This document shows, piece after piece, positions 43,302 to 54,478 of a stretch of 64,000 bases of DNA. The DNA lies in NCBI RefSeq assembly GCF_913773995.1, contig NZ_CAJYES010000226.1, forward strand, positions 124,001 through 188,000. Reading direction: 5' to 3'. The position numbers and the translations under genes were made by a program. The DNA comes from an uncultured Pseudacidovorax sp. GTDB taxonomy: Bacteria > Pseudomonadota > Gammaproteobacteria > Burkholderiales > Burkholderiaceae_C. The first letter of the stretch is position 1. Each line of letters starts with the position of its first letter. The notes beneath the pieces are model-generated. The model was given only the letters and a program-made list of their open reading frames with translations, was not told the origin of the DNA and ran no database searches.

Positions 43302-45626
43302 ATGGCCCGCCGATCAGGACTCGACGCCAGCACCGCCCAGCGCGGGGCCGCCTTGCCCTCGCCCGGCCTGCGCGAGGCGCCGGTGCTGGAGCTCATGTGC
43401 TCGCACTTCGTGCTCACGCTGGCTGCGCAGCAGGGCCCGCGCTTCAACGTGCGGCGCGACCTCAACGGCCTGCTCTCGCTCACCGGCCGGCACCTGGTGT
43501 GGCCCGCGTCGGTATTGCAGCGGCTGCGGGCCTTCCTGGCGCGGCGCTGCGAGGGCAACGAGGTCTGGAAGGATGTGCACACGCTGGACAATCGCGCCCT
43601 GCTCGAGCGACATGGCCACTGGCGCGGTCCGTATGAAGAAGGCACGCTCTTCTTCCATCTCGACGAATATGCCAAGGACCAGCCCAAGGACCTGCTGGCC
43701 GTGCTGGCCCTCACGCGCGACTGGCTCGCGCAGACGCTGCGCAAGCAGTCCACCCTGGTCGAGAAGAACATCGACGCCCTGGCCGGCCTGCTGCAGCTGA
43801 ACAAGGCGGAGCGCGCGCTGCTGCTCTACGGCACGCTGGCGCGCTACCAGCGCGACCTGCGCTCGCTGCTGGTGGAGTTCAAGGTCAGCAACGCGCCCGA
43901 GGCCTATGCCGCGCTGGCCGAGGTGGCGGGCGTGAGCCCCAGTGAGGTCGGCGAGGCGCTGCGCGCCGGCTCGCGGCTGGAGCGCATCGGGCTGGTCGAG
44001 AACCTCATCTCCGAGCACAACATCACCGACCTGGCCGACCTGATGAAGGTCAGCGAGAAGCTGCCGCCGGTGCTCATGCGCGAATACCGCGACCAGAGCG
44101 AGCTGATGGCCGTCTTCACGCGGCCCTCCACCAAGAGCGACCTGGCGCTGGACGACTTCGGTTTCGTCGGCGAAGAGGCGGCGATGCTGGTCACGCTGCT
44201 GCGCGCTGCCGTCGCGCGCAAGGAGCCGGGCGTGAACGTGCTGCTCTACGGACCGCCCGGCACCGGCAAGACCGAACTGGCCAAGGTGGTGGCGCAGGCC
44301 GCGGGGCTGGAGCTGTTCGAGGTCGAGTACGCCGACCGCGACGGCAATTCCCTCTCGGGCCGCGACCGCTACCGCTCGCTGCAGATCGCGCAGGTCTTCC
44401 TCAAGGGCAGCGCGCAGGCGGCGCTGCTGTTCGACGAGGTGGAGGACGTGTTCCCGCCCATCAGCACCGAGGCCGCGCAGTTCATGGCGCGGGCCGAGCA
44501 GGTGGCGGCGCCCGCGCCCAGCGGCAGCGTCAACGGCAAGGCCTGGGTCAACCAGATCCTCGAGACCAACCCGGTGCCCACGCTGTGGGTCACCAACCGC
44601 ATCGAGCAGATCGACCCGGCATTCCGCCGCCGCTTCGCCTACCACCTGGAGCTGAAGTCGCCACCGCCCGGGGCGCGAGAGCAGATCGTGCGCAAGGCCC
44701 TGGCCGGCGTCGAGGTGTCCGAGGCCTTCGCCGGCCGGCTGGCCGAGCGGCGCGGCCTCACGCCGGCGCAGATCCGCACTGCGGTGCGTTTCGCGGGCCT
44801 GGCGGCCGAAGGCGGCGTCGGCGCCGAGGCGCTGATCGAACGCCAGCTGCGCAACGCCGACCAGGCCCTCGGCCGCAGCGCGGGCGCCCCGGCCGAGCGC
44901 CTCGCCGTGACGACCTGGGACCTGGGCATGCTCAACGTCGACACGCGCTTCGAGATCCCGCGCATCGTCGAGGCACTCAAGGCCCGCGGCCACGGCACCC
45001 TGTGCTTCTATGGCGCGCCCGGCACCGGCAAGACGGCGCTGGCCGAGCACATCGCGCGTGCGCTGGGCCGGCCGCTGATGATCAAGCAGGCCAGCGACCT
45101 GATGAGCAAATACGTCGGCGAGACCGAGCAGCAAATGGCCGCCATGTTCCGCGAGGCCGAGGCCGAAAAGGCTGTGCTGCTGCTGGACGAGGCCGACTCC
45201 TTTTTGCAGGACCGCCGCGGCGCCCAGCGCACCTACGAGGTCACCGAGGTCAACGAGATGCTGCAGGGCATGGAGCGCTACCAGGGCGTGTTCGTCTGCA
45301 CCACCAACCTGCTCGACCGCATCGACCAGGCGGCGCTGCGGCGCTTCACCTTCAAGATCCGCTTCAAGCCCCTCACGGCGGACCAGCGCGAACGCATGTT
45401 CGTCACCGAGGCGTTGGGCGGGCGGACCGAGGCATTCACGCCCGAAGCCGCGGCGCGACTGGCACGGCTGGATCAGCTGTGCCCCGGCGACTTCGCGGCG
45501 GTCAAGCGTCAGGTGGAGATCCTGGCCGCCGCGTTCACGCCCGAGGAGTTCCTGGAGCAGCTGGAGGCCGAGCACCGCCTCAAGCCCGAGGTCCGCGAGG
45601 CCCGGGGCATGGGCTTCGTCCACTGA
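43302..45626 (+). CDS. Tandem AAA+ ATPase (CDC48/FtsH-like modules)
   Basis: Two ATPase modules: LLYGPPGTGKTELAK with LLFDEVED, and CFYGAPGTGKTALAE with LLLDEADSFLQDR. Confidence 0.85.
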   Translation: MARRSGLDASTAQRGAALPSPGLREAPVLELMCSHFVLTLAAQQGPRFNVRRDLNGLLSLTGRHLVWPASVLQRLRAFLARRCEGNEVWKDVHTLDNRALLERHGHWRGPYEEGTLFFHLDEYAKDQPKDLLAVLALTRDWLAQTLRKQSTLVEKNIDALAGLLQLNKAERALLLYGTLARYQRDLRSLLVEFKVSNAPEAYAALAEVAGVSPSEVGEALRAGSRLERIGLVENLISEHNITDLADLMKVSEKLPPVLMREYRDQSELMAVFTRPSTKSDLALDDFGFVGEEAAMLVTLLRAAVARKEPGVNVLLYGPPGTGKTELAKVVAQAAGLELFEVEYADRDGNSLSGRDRYRSLQIAQVFLKGSAQAALLFDEVEDVFPPISTEAAQFMARAEQVAAPAPSGSVNGKAWVNQILETNPVPTLWVTNRIEQIDPAFRRRFAYHLELKSPPPGAREQIVRKALAGVEVSEAFAGRLAERRGLTPAQIRTAVRFAGLAAEGGVGAEALIERQLRNADQALGRSAGAPAERLAVTTWDLGMLNVDTRFEIPRIVEALKARGHGTLCFYGAPGTGKTALAEHIARALGRPLMIKQASDLMSKYVGETEQQMAAMFREAEAEKAVLLLDEADSFLQDRRGAQRTYEVTEVNEMLQGMERYQGVFVCTTNLLDRIDQAALRRFTFKIRFKPLTADQRERMFVTEALGGRTEAFTPEAAARLARLDQLCPGDFAAVKRQVEILAAAFTPEEFLEQLEAEHRLKPEVREARGMGFVH

Positions 45627-45730
45627 TCCGTCCCGCCGGCGCAGCCGCCGGTCAGCGTGAATGGCTAGCATCGTCCCCGGCCATGCGCGAGCGTGCGCGG
45701 CCTTACACACAGACAGAGACAGGACCGACG

Positions 45731-47299
45731 ATGACGCGACAAGGGATGGGTGCGCTGCTGGCCGGCGCGATGGTGACGATGCTGACTGCCTGCGGAGGGG
45801 GTGGTGGTGGTGGTGGCGGCTTCCTGCCGCTGGCGGCTGCCCCCGCCCCTGCGCCGGCCCCGGCTGCCGCGCCTGCGCCTGCGGCCCAGGCGACCGACCC
45901 GGACATCGTGAACACCACCACGGTCGCTGGCCGCTGCGCCAACCCCCGCAGCGGCAGTGCCGACGTGGCGGGCACCCTGCTCGACGAGAAGCGCTGGGTG
46001 CGCTCGTGGACCAACGACACCTACCTCTGGTACGACGAGGTGCCCACCCTCTCGTCGGCGAACTACACCACGCCCATCGACTACTTCGCCGTGCTCAAGA
46101 CCTCCGCGCTCACGAGCAGCGGCAAGCCCAAGGACCGCTTCCACTTCACCTACGACACGGCCGCGTACCAGGGCCTGTCGAGCAACGGCCAGGAGATCGG
46201 CTACGGCATCCGCTTCGCCTATCTCTCCAGCGTGCCGCCGCGCGATGTGCGCGTCGCCTATGTGGAACCCGGTTCCCCCGCAGCCTCCGCCGGCGTGACA
46301 CGCGGCATGCGCCTGCGCACCGTCGACGGCATCGACGTGACCAACGGCAGCAACGTCGATGGACTCAACGCCGGCCTGGCGCCGCAGAAGGTGGGCGAGG
46401 TGCACCAGCTGGGCCTGCGCCGTCTGGACGGCAGTGACGTCGCGCTCAGCTTCACGGCCACGACCATCACCAGCAGCGCCGTGATGAACGTGAAGACCAT
46501 TCCGACGGCCAGCGGCAACGTCGGCTACCTGCAGTTCAACCAGCACAGCGTGGCGGCCGAATCGCAGCTGATGGATGCGATGGCCGCCCTGCGCGATGCG
46601 GCGGTGTCCGACCTGGTGCTGGACATGCGCTACAACGGCGGCGGTCTGCTGGGCATCGCCTCCGAAGTCGCCAGCATGATCGCGCCGGGCAACAGCACCA
46701 CCGGGCAGACCTTCGAGCGGCTGATCTACAACCGCAAGAATCCCTTCGGCACCTCCGCCGCCGCCAGTCGTGTGCCCTTCTATGCGACGGCTCAGTACGG
46801 GCCGCGTTCGGGCACACCGCTGCCGCGCCTGAACCTGCCGCGGGTGCTGGTGCTGGCCGGTGGCGACACCTGTTCGGCCAGCGAGTCGGTCGTCAACGGC
46901 CTGCGTGGCATCGGCGTGAACGTAGCCCTGGTGGGCGGCGCCACCTGCGGCAAGCCCTATGGCTTCTACCCGCAGGACAACTGCGGCACCACCTACTTCA
47001 CCATCCAGTTCCAGGGCGTCAATGCGCAGGGCCAGGGCGACTATGGAGACGGCTTCGCGCCCACCTGCAGCGTGGCCGACGACTTCAGCCATGCGTTGGG
47101 CGATCCGGCAGAGGCGCGCTTGTCCGCGGCCCTCAGCCTGCGCCAGACGGGTGTCTGCCCGACGCCAGCCACGGCCCTGGTGGCCGCCTCGGCCGGGACG
47201 GCCACCGGAATCGGCCTCTCGCCCGATCAGGCCGTGCTCGGCCCGCGCGCGCCCTGGCTGGACAACCGCATCGTGCTGCCCGCCGACCGCGGGTTATAG
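45731..47299 (+). CDS. S41 family C-terminal-processing-like peptidase, PDZ-containing lipoprotein
   Basis: Lipobox LTAC followed by Gly9 and an Ala/Pro linker; PDZ VEPGSPAASAGVTRGMRL; DLVLDMRYNGGG; GGDTCSASESVVNGL. Confidence 0.9.
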   Translation: MTRQGMGALLAGAMVTMLTACGGGGGGGGGFLPLAAAPAPAPAPAAAPAPAAQATDPDIVNTTTVAGRCANPRSGSADVAGTLLDEKRWVRSWTNDTYLWYDEVPTLSSANYTTPIDYFAVLKTSALTSSGKPKDRFHFTYDTAAYQGLSSNGQEIGYGIRFAYLSSVPPRDVRVAYVEPGSPAASAGVTRGMRLRTVDGIDVTNGSNVDGLNAGLAPQKVGEVHQLGLRRLDGSDVALSFTATTITSSAVMNVKTIPTASGNVGYLQFNQHSVAAESQLMDAMAALRDAAVSDLVLDMRYNGGGLLGIASEVASMIAPGNSTTGQTFERLIYNRKNPFGTSAAASRVPFYATAQYGPRSGTPLPRLNLPRVLVLAGGDTCSASESVVNGLRGIGVNVALVGGATCGKPYGFYPQDNCGTTYFTIQFQGVNAQGQGDYGDGFAPTCSVADDFSHALGDPAEARLSAALSLRQTGVCPTPATALVAASAGTATGIGLSPDQAVLGPRAPWLDNRIVLPADRGL

Positions 47300-47335
47300 A
47301 AAAAAACACGCAAGCCGCGCACAAGGCAAAGATCG

Positions 47336-47450
47336 AAAGGCCGCGGAGCAGGCCGTGCCAGGGCACCCGAGGAACTGGCTCCGCCAGGCCTCTGGATGCG
47401 CCCCCTCCAAGCCGAAGGCGCCAGGGAGCCGCGTAAGCGGCATGGGGGGG
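47336..47450 (-). repeat. ~120-bp dispersed hairpin-rich repeat, copy 2
   Basis: Aligned to copies 1 and 3; GCCGCTTACGCGGC hairpin variant, reduced C/G arms. Confidence 0.9.
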
Positions 47451-47455
47451 GCCGC

Positions 47456-49399
<1,944 letters not shown>

Positions 49400-49680
49400 G
49401 GTCGGTGCGGGGGTGGCAGCGGGCGGGCAGGAAGGCGGGGCGGATGGAAAGCAGCGGCGCGCCCGGGGGCGGACGCTCGCGGCGCGCCTCCCGCGCGCCG
49501 GGTGGGCATTGTCTCAGGCCGGCCGTGGCCCCGATGCGGATCGGTGAGTCCACCACCCGATGGCCTCCGAGCCGCGTGAACCATCGATCGTTCGGGCTGA
49601 GCCCGTCGAAGCCGTTTGCACGCGGCCTCGCAGCCCTGGCACGCCTCCTGCAATCCGGATGGCCCTGGCGCCCGCCAGGG

Positions 49681-49694
49681 CCTGTATAGACAAC
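49681..49694. promoter_or_regulatory. Candidate HutC operator (CCTGTATAGACAAC)
   Basis: Same CTGTATAGACAAC string directly upstream of hutH at 54461. Confidence 0.6.
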
Positions 49695-49783
49695 ATTTTG
49701 GTGCACGGCCTTGCCCGACGCACCGAAGCGGGACTTCCCTCCTGCGCTGCTCCTGATCTCGATGAGGTGGCGCTGCGGGTTGT

Positions 49784-49797
49784 CCTGTATATACAGG
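49784..49797. promoter_or_regulatory. Candidate HutC operator (CCTGTATATACAGG, perfect palindrome)
   Basis: TGTATA-TACA core shared with the 49681 and 54461 sites. Confidence 0.6.
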
Positions 49798-49895
49798 CGT
49801 AGCAGGTCGCCTCAGACTGCGCCCGCTCCCGGCTGGCGAGGTCGCCCGCACCGATGTTCGTTGTTGTTCCGCCATTCACACCACAGGAGGGCCGC

Positions 49896-50861
49896 ATGGC
49901 CAAGACCGTCTTCAAGATCGCATCGCTGGTGGCCGCGGCCGCCGCCCTCGCCTGCGCCGCAGGCACCGCCGCCGCGCAGGAGACGAAGATCGCGCTCGGC
50001 ATGTCCGGCTGGACGGGCTTCGCCCCGCTCACGCTGGCCGACAAGGCCGGCATCTTCAAGAAGAACGGTCTGGACGTGGAGATCAAGATGATCCCGCAGA
50101 AGGACCGTCATCTCGCCCTGGCCTCGGGCGCCATTCAGTGCGCCGCCACCACCGTGGAGACGCACGTGGCCTGGAACGCCAACGGCGTGCCGATCGTGCA
50201 GATCTTCCAGATGGACAAGTCCTACGGTGCCGACGGCATCGCGGTGCGCAATGACGTCAAGTCCTTCGCCGACCTAAAGGGCAAGACCATCGGCGTCGAC
50301 GCGCCGGGCACCGCGCCCTACTTCGGCCTGGCCTGGATGCTGAGCAAGAACGGCATGACCTTGAAGGACGTGAAGACCGTGACGCTGGCGCCGCAGGCCG
50401 CCGCCCAGGCCTTCGTGGCCGGCCAGAACGACGCCGCCATGACCTACGAGCCCTACCTGTCGACGGTGCGCAATGCACCGCAGTCCGGCAAGATCCTCGC
50501 GACCACGCTCGACTACCCGATGGTGATGGACACCGTGGGCTGCGCGCCCACCTGGCTCAAGGCCAACGCCAAGGCCGCGCAGGCGCTCACCGCGTCGTAC
50601 TTCGAGGCGCTGGAGATGATCAAGGCCGAGCCCGCCAAGGCCAACGAAATCATGGGCGCTGCGGTCAAGCAGACCGGCGAGGCCTTTGCCAATTCGTCCA
50701 AGTACCTGCGCTGGCAGGACAAGGCCGCCAACCAGAAGTTCTTCTCCGGCGAGCTGGAGCAGTTCATGAAGGAGTCGGTGCCGATCCTGCTGGAGGCTGG
50801 CGTGATCCGCAAGGCGCCCGAGGACCTCAAGGCGACCTACGACGCGTCCTTCATCAAGTAA
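49896..50861 (+). CDS. NitT/TauT-type ABC transporter substrate-binding protein
   Basis: Signal peptide; LADKAGIFKKNGLDVEIKMI, DGIAVRNDVKSFADLKGKTIGVDAPGTAPYFGL. Confidence 0.92.
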   Translation: MAKTVFKIASLVAAAAALACAAGTAAAQETKIALGMSGWTGFAPLTLADKAGIFKKNGLDVEIKMIPQKDRHLALASGAIQCAATTVETHVAWNANGVPIVQIFQMDKSYGADGIAVRNDVKSFADLKGKTIGVDAPGTAPYFGLAWMLSKNGMTLKDVKTVTLAPQAAAQAFVAGQNDAAMTYEPYLSTVRNAPQSGKILATTLDYPMVMDTVGCAPTWLKANAKAAQALTASYFEALEMIKAEPAKANEIMGAAVKQTGEAFANSSKYLRWQDKAANQKFFSGELEQFMKESVPILLEAGVIRKAPEDLKATYDASFIK

Positions 50862-50971
50862 GCCACGAATCTTCCTACTGCGCGGGCTGATCTCGGGCCT
50901 GCGCTCCTCGCCGCACGAAAGTGCGGCTGCGGTGCTCGACCCGACCTCAACCCGCTCGCTACGGAATCTTC

Positions 50972-51811
50972 ATGACTTCCTCTGTTGTCGATATGGCAGT
51001 GAACACGCCGCTCCCACCGCGCCGCCGAGCGCGCGGCATGGTGCCGCTGGAGCCCGTCGGCCCGCGCACGCGCTGGCTGCTGGGCGTGGCCTTCTTCGTG
51101 CTCTTCGTGGCGGTGTGGGCCTTCTTCACGCTGGGCGGCTACGTGTCGCCCACCTTCCTGGCCAGCCCGGTCACGATGGTGAAGGAGGCGGTGCTGCTGT
51201 TCACCGAGTACGGCTTCATCGGCGACATCGGCATGACGGTGTGGCGGGTGTTCGGCGGCTTCCTGCTGGCGGCCGTCATCGCGGTGCCGCTGGGCATCCT
51301 GATGGGCGCCTACAAGCCGGTGGAGGCCTTCCTGGAGCCCTTCGTCTCTTTTTGCCGCTACCTGCCGGCCTCGGCCTTTATTCCGCTTTTGATCCTGTGG
51401 GCGGGCATCGGCGAGGCGCAGAAGCTGCTGGTGATCTTCATCGGCTCGGTGTTCCAGATCATCCTGATGGTGGCGGTGACGGTGGGCAGCGCCCGCAAGG
51501 ACCTGGTCGAAGCCGCCTACACGCTGGGCGCCGATGGCGGCGGCATCGTGCGGCGGGTGCTGATTCCGGGCGCGGCGCCGGGCATTGCCGAGACGCTGCG
51601 CCTGGTGCTGGGCTGGGCCTGGACCTACGTGATCGTGGCGGAGCTCATCGGCTCGTCCTCGGGCATCGGCCACATGATCACCGACAGCCAGGCGCTGCTG
51701 AACACCGGGCAGATCATCTTCGGCATCATCGTCATCGGCCTGATCGGGCTGGTGTCGGACTTCCTGTTCAAGGCCGTCAACCGTCGGCTGTTCGCGTGGG
51801 CTTCGCTATGA
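50972..51811 (+). CDS. NitT/TauT-type ABC transporter permease
   Basis: FGGFLLAAVIAVPLGILMGAYKPVEAFLEPFVSFCRYLPASAFIPLLILWAGIGEAQK. Confidence 0.92.
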   Translation: MTSSVVDMAVNTPLPPRRRARGMVPLEPVGPRTRWLLGVAFFVLFVAVWAFFTLGGYVSPTFLASPVTMVKEAVLLFTEYGFIGDIGMTVWRVFGGFLLAAVIAVPLGILMGAYKPVEAFLEPFVSFCRYLPASAFIPLLILWAGIGEAQKLLVIFIGSVFQIILMVAVTVGSARKDLVEAAYTLGADGGGIVRRVLIPGAAPGIAETLRLVLGWAWTYVIVAELIGSSSGIGHMITDSQALLNTGQIIFGIIVIGLIGLVSDFLFKAVNRRLFAWASL

Positions 51812-52611
51812 GCGGCAACCTGCAAGAAGCCGGCGTGCAGCTGGCCATCCGCGGCGTCTCGCGCACCTTCACGGGCGCGCGCGGCCAGTCCACGCAGGCG
51901 CTGCTGCCGGTGGACTTCGATGTGCGCGAGAACGACTTCGTCACCATCCTCGGGCCCTCGGGCTGCGGCAAGTCGACGCTGCTGCGCATCGTGGCAGGGC
52001 TGGACTTTCCCACCAGCGGCCAGGTGCTGCTGGACGGCCGGCCGGTGACCGGGCCGGGCGCGGACCGGGGCATGGTGTTCCAGAGCTACACGCTCTTTCC
52101 GTGGCTGGACATCGAGCAGAACATCCGCTTCGGCCTGCGCGAGCGCGGCATGTCCGAATCCGAGCAGAAGGAGCGCGCGGCCTACTTCATCGCCAAGGTG
52201 GGGTTGCGGGGCTTCGAGCGGCACTATCCCAAGCAGCTGTCGGGCGGCATGCAGCAGCGCACGGCCATTGCCCGTGCGCTGGCCAACGACCCCAAGATGC
52301 TGCTGATGGACGAGCCCTTCGGTGCGCTGGACAACCAGACGCGGGTGCTGATGCAGGAGTTGCTGCTGGGCATCTGGGAGGCCGAGCGCAAGACGGTGTT
52401 GTTCGTCACGCACGACATCGACGAGGCGATCTTCATGGCCAACCGCGTTGCCGTGTTCAGCGCCCGGCCGGGCCGCATCAAGACCGAGATCGCGGTGGAT
52501 CTGCCGCATCCGCGCCACTACACGCTCAAGACCACGCCGGAGTTCATAGAACTGAAGGCACGGCTGACGGAAGAGATTCGGGCGGAGTCGATGGCGGCGG
52601 CGGAGCATTGA
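51808..52611 (+). CDS. NitT/TauT-type ABC transporter ATP-binding protein
   Basis: [54 protein letters not shown] overlap with the permease. Confidence 0.93.
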   Translation: MSGNLQEAGVQLAIRGVSRTFTGARGQSTQALLPVDFDVRENDFVTILGPSGCGKSTLLRIVAGLDFPTSGQVLLDGRPVTGPGADRGMVFQSYTLFPWLDIEQNIRFGLRERGMSESEQKERAAYFIAKVGLRGFERHYPKQLSGGMQQRTAIARALANDPKMLLMDEPFGALDNQTRVLMQELLLGIWEAERKTVLFVTHDIDEAIFMANRVAVFSARPGRIKTEIAVDLPHPRHYTLKTTPEFIELKARLTEEIRAESMAAAEH

Positions 52612-52739
52612 GCGATGGCTTCGGGGCGCGTTCAGGGTGAGGTCCGGGGCGGCGTGCGGGGCTTGGCTGCGCTGTTGCTGCTTCGTTGCGCGCCTGTCGT
52701 GATTGGGCTGTGGGGCGTCTGGGCTGGTGTTCGGGGGGG

Positions 52740-52982
52740 CGCGCGGGGCCGGGGCCGGCTGGCGCGGGCTCATGGCGGGGTGGTCGGCTGCGCCGACTCC
52801 GCTGCGATGCTCGGCCGGGGCTCGCGTCGCAGAACTCGCTGCGCGCTCACGCGCTCCGCTCAAACAACTGCGACGAGTCAGTTCACGAAGCATGCCTGTC
52901 CTTCGGCAGGCATGCCTCGCCCCGGCCTGCGCTTCTCGCCACCCCGCAAATCGCCCACGCCAGCCGGCCCCGGCCCCGCGCG
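52740..52982. repeat. Inverted-repeat element (left), perfect 25-bp arms
   Basis: CGCGCGGGGCCGGGGCCGGCTGGCG ... CGCCAGCCGGCCCCGGCCCCGCGCG. Confidence 0.85.
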
Positions 52983-53040
52983 CTGGGGACGCTGCGTCGA
53001 TATCGGGACCGGGGAACCGCACGCCCGGTTTTCTGACCGG

Positions 53041-53065
53041 GCTTCGGCTTCGGCTTCGGCTTCGG
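53041..53065. repeat. Hexanucleotide tandem repeat (GCTTCG)x4
   Basis: GCTTCGGCTTCGGCTTCGGCTTCGG. Confidence 0.9.
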
Positions 53066-53085
53066 CCTGGCCTTGGGCTTTCACT

Positions 53086-53196
53086 CCTCTCCCCTCTGGG
53101 GAGAGGTTGGGTGAGGGGCCGCCCCTTGCCTCATTGACGCCCGACGCTCACCAGCGCCGCAGGCCCTCACCCCAGCCCTCTCCCAGAGGGAGAGGG
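53086..53196. repeat. Inverted pair of 33-bp CCTCTCCC-TCTGG-GAGAGG-type repeats
   Basis: CCTCTCCCCTCTGGGGAGAGGTTGGGTGAGGGG (53086-53118) versus CCCTCACCCCAGCCCTCTCCCAGAGGGAGAGGG (53164-53196), opposite orientation. Confidence 0.85.
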
Positions 53197-53246
53197 AGCA
53201 ACAGCCAGCCGCGGCTGGATCGGCGTGCACGACCGCGGGTCCCATT

Positions 53247-53500
53247 CCAGAGTGGCCGGCAGCCCGTGGGCGGTGATGCGCCTGTGGCGCGCCGAGGAGC
53301 GCAGCGAAGCCGGCCGCAGGCCTGCCGAAGGACAGGCCTGCTTCGGGATCTGACTCGCGGCATTTGTCCGAGCAGAGTGAACGCAGTGAACGTCGTGAGT
53401 TATGCCGCGGGCCGGGTTCGCGAGCACCGGAGGGGAGTCGGCGCGCAGCGCCGACCGCGCCATCGAAGCACCGCCGCCCACGGGCTGCCGGCCGCTCTGG
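53247..53500. repeat. Inverted-repeat element (right), ~29-bp arms; interior related to the left element in opposite orientation
   Basis: CCAGAGTGGCCGGCAGCCCGTGGGCGGTG ... CACCGCCGCCCACGGGCTGCCGGCCGCTCTGG. Confidence 0.8.
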
Positions 53501-53639
53501 CGCACCGTCCTTTCCATCGCTGCGACATCGACGCAGGCACGGACAGGAACATCAAGCGCCAAGCCGTGAACACGCTGATCGACGCTGCCGCCGCCAGCCG
53601 CCGCCGGACCCGCAAGCCGCATCACGAGGGGGGCCGCGC

Positions 53640-54422
53640 ATGACGACGACCTCAGCCAAAGCGTCCCGCGAACGCCGCCCAACCAGCCCACCGACCAGCC
53701 CGTCCCTCGCTCTCTACGAGCAGGTCAAGGAACACATCGTCCGCCGCATCCAGAGTGGTGAATGGCCCGCCGGGCATCGGCTGCCGTCGGAACACGAACT
53801 GGTCGCGCAGTTCGGCATCTCGCGCATGACCGCCAACCGCGCCCTGCGCGAACTGGTGGACGAAGGCCGCGTCAAGCGCGTGGCCGGCGTCGGCAGCTTC
53901 GTGGCCGAGACCAAGCCGCAGTCCACCCTGCTGCAGATCGCCAACATCGCCAGCGAGATCCGCGGCCGCGGTCACGACTACGGCTTCGAGCTGCTGGCGG
54001 CCGAGCGCATCGCCGCACCCGCGGACATCGCCGCCTGGCTGGACGTGCGCCTGGGCGAATCGCTCTTCCACTGCCTCTGCCTGCACCTGGAGAACGGCAC
54101 CCCCGTGCAGCTGGAAGACCGCTGGGTCAGTCCGCGCATGGTGCCGGCCTTCCTGGACCAGGACTTCTCGCTCATGCCGCCCAGCGAATACCTGGTGCGC
54201 CACGTGCCCTTCGACCAGATCGAGCACCTGGTCGACGCCGTGCTCCCCACGACCGAGCAGGCCGCGCGCCTGGCCATGGACGCGGGCGAGCCCTGCCTGC
54301 TGCTCAGCCGCCGTACCTGGTCGCGCGGCACGCCCATCACGCTGGTGCGCTGCCTGCACCCGGCCTCGCGCTACCGGCTGGGCAGTCGCTTTCGCGCCGA
54401 CGGCAATCCCGGCTGGGGCTGA
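53640..54422 (+). CDS. hutC: Histidine utilisation repressor (GntR/UTRA)
   Basis: [43 protein letters not shown]; directly upstream of hutH. Confidence 0.93.
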   Translation: MTTTSAKASRERRPTSPPTSPSLALYEQVKEHIVRRIQSGEWPAGHRLPSEHELVAQFGISRMTANRALRELVDEGRVKRVAGVGSFVAETKPQSTLLQIANIASEIRGRGHDYGFELLAAERIAAPADIAAWLDVRLGESLFHCLCLHLENGTPVQLEDRWVSPRMVPAFLDQDFSLMPPSEYLVRHVPFDQIEHLVDAVLPTTEQAARLAMDAGEPCLLLSRRTWSRGTPITLVRCLHPASRYRLGSRFRADGNPGWG

Positions 54423-54460
54423 CGGCCCCGCGCTCCCGCTTCGCTTTCGCACGTCACAAC

Positions 54461-54472
54461 CTGTATAGACAA
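54461..54472. promoter_or_regulatory. Candidate HutC operator upstream of hutH
   Basis: CTGTATAGACAA, 6 bp before the hutH ATG. Confidence 0.65.
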
Positions 54473-54478
54473 CCTGCC

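Noticed and set aside
41509-43800. 763-aa plus-strand ORF
   Set aside because: Crosses the palindromic element and lies antisense to threonine ammonia-lyase; composition is non-protein-like.
43314-45710. 798-aa minus-strand ORF
   Set aside because: Antisense of the tandem AAA+ ATPase, which has both Walker motif sets.
52740-53500. CRISPR array
   Set aside because: Repeats are inverted pairs and unequal in length, with no regular direct repeat-spacer pattern and no cas genes.
52615-53643. 342-aa plus-strand ORF over the inverted-repeat region
   Set aside because: Translation is repetitive and low complexity and runs through inverted repeats; no RBS or domain. Treated as non-coding.
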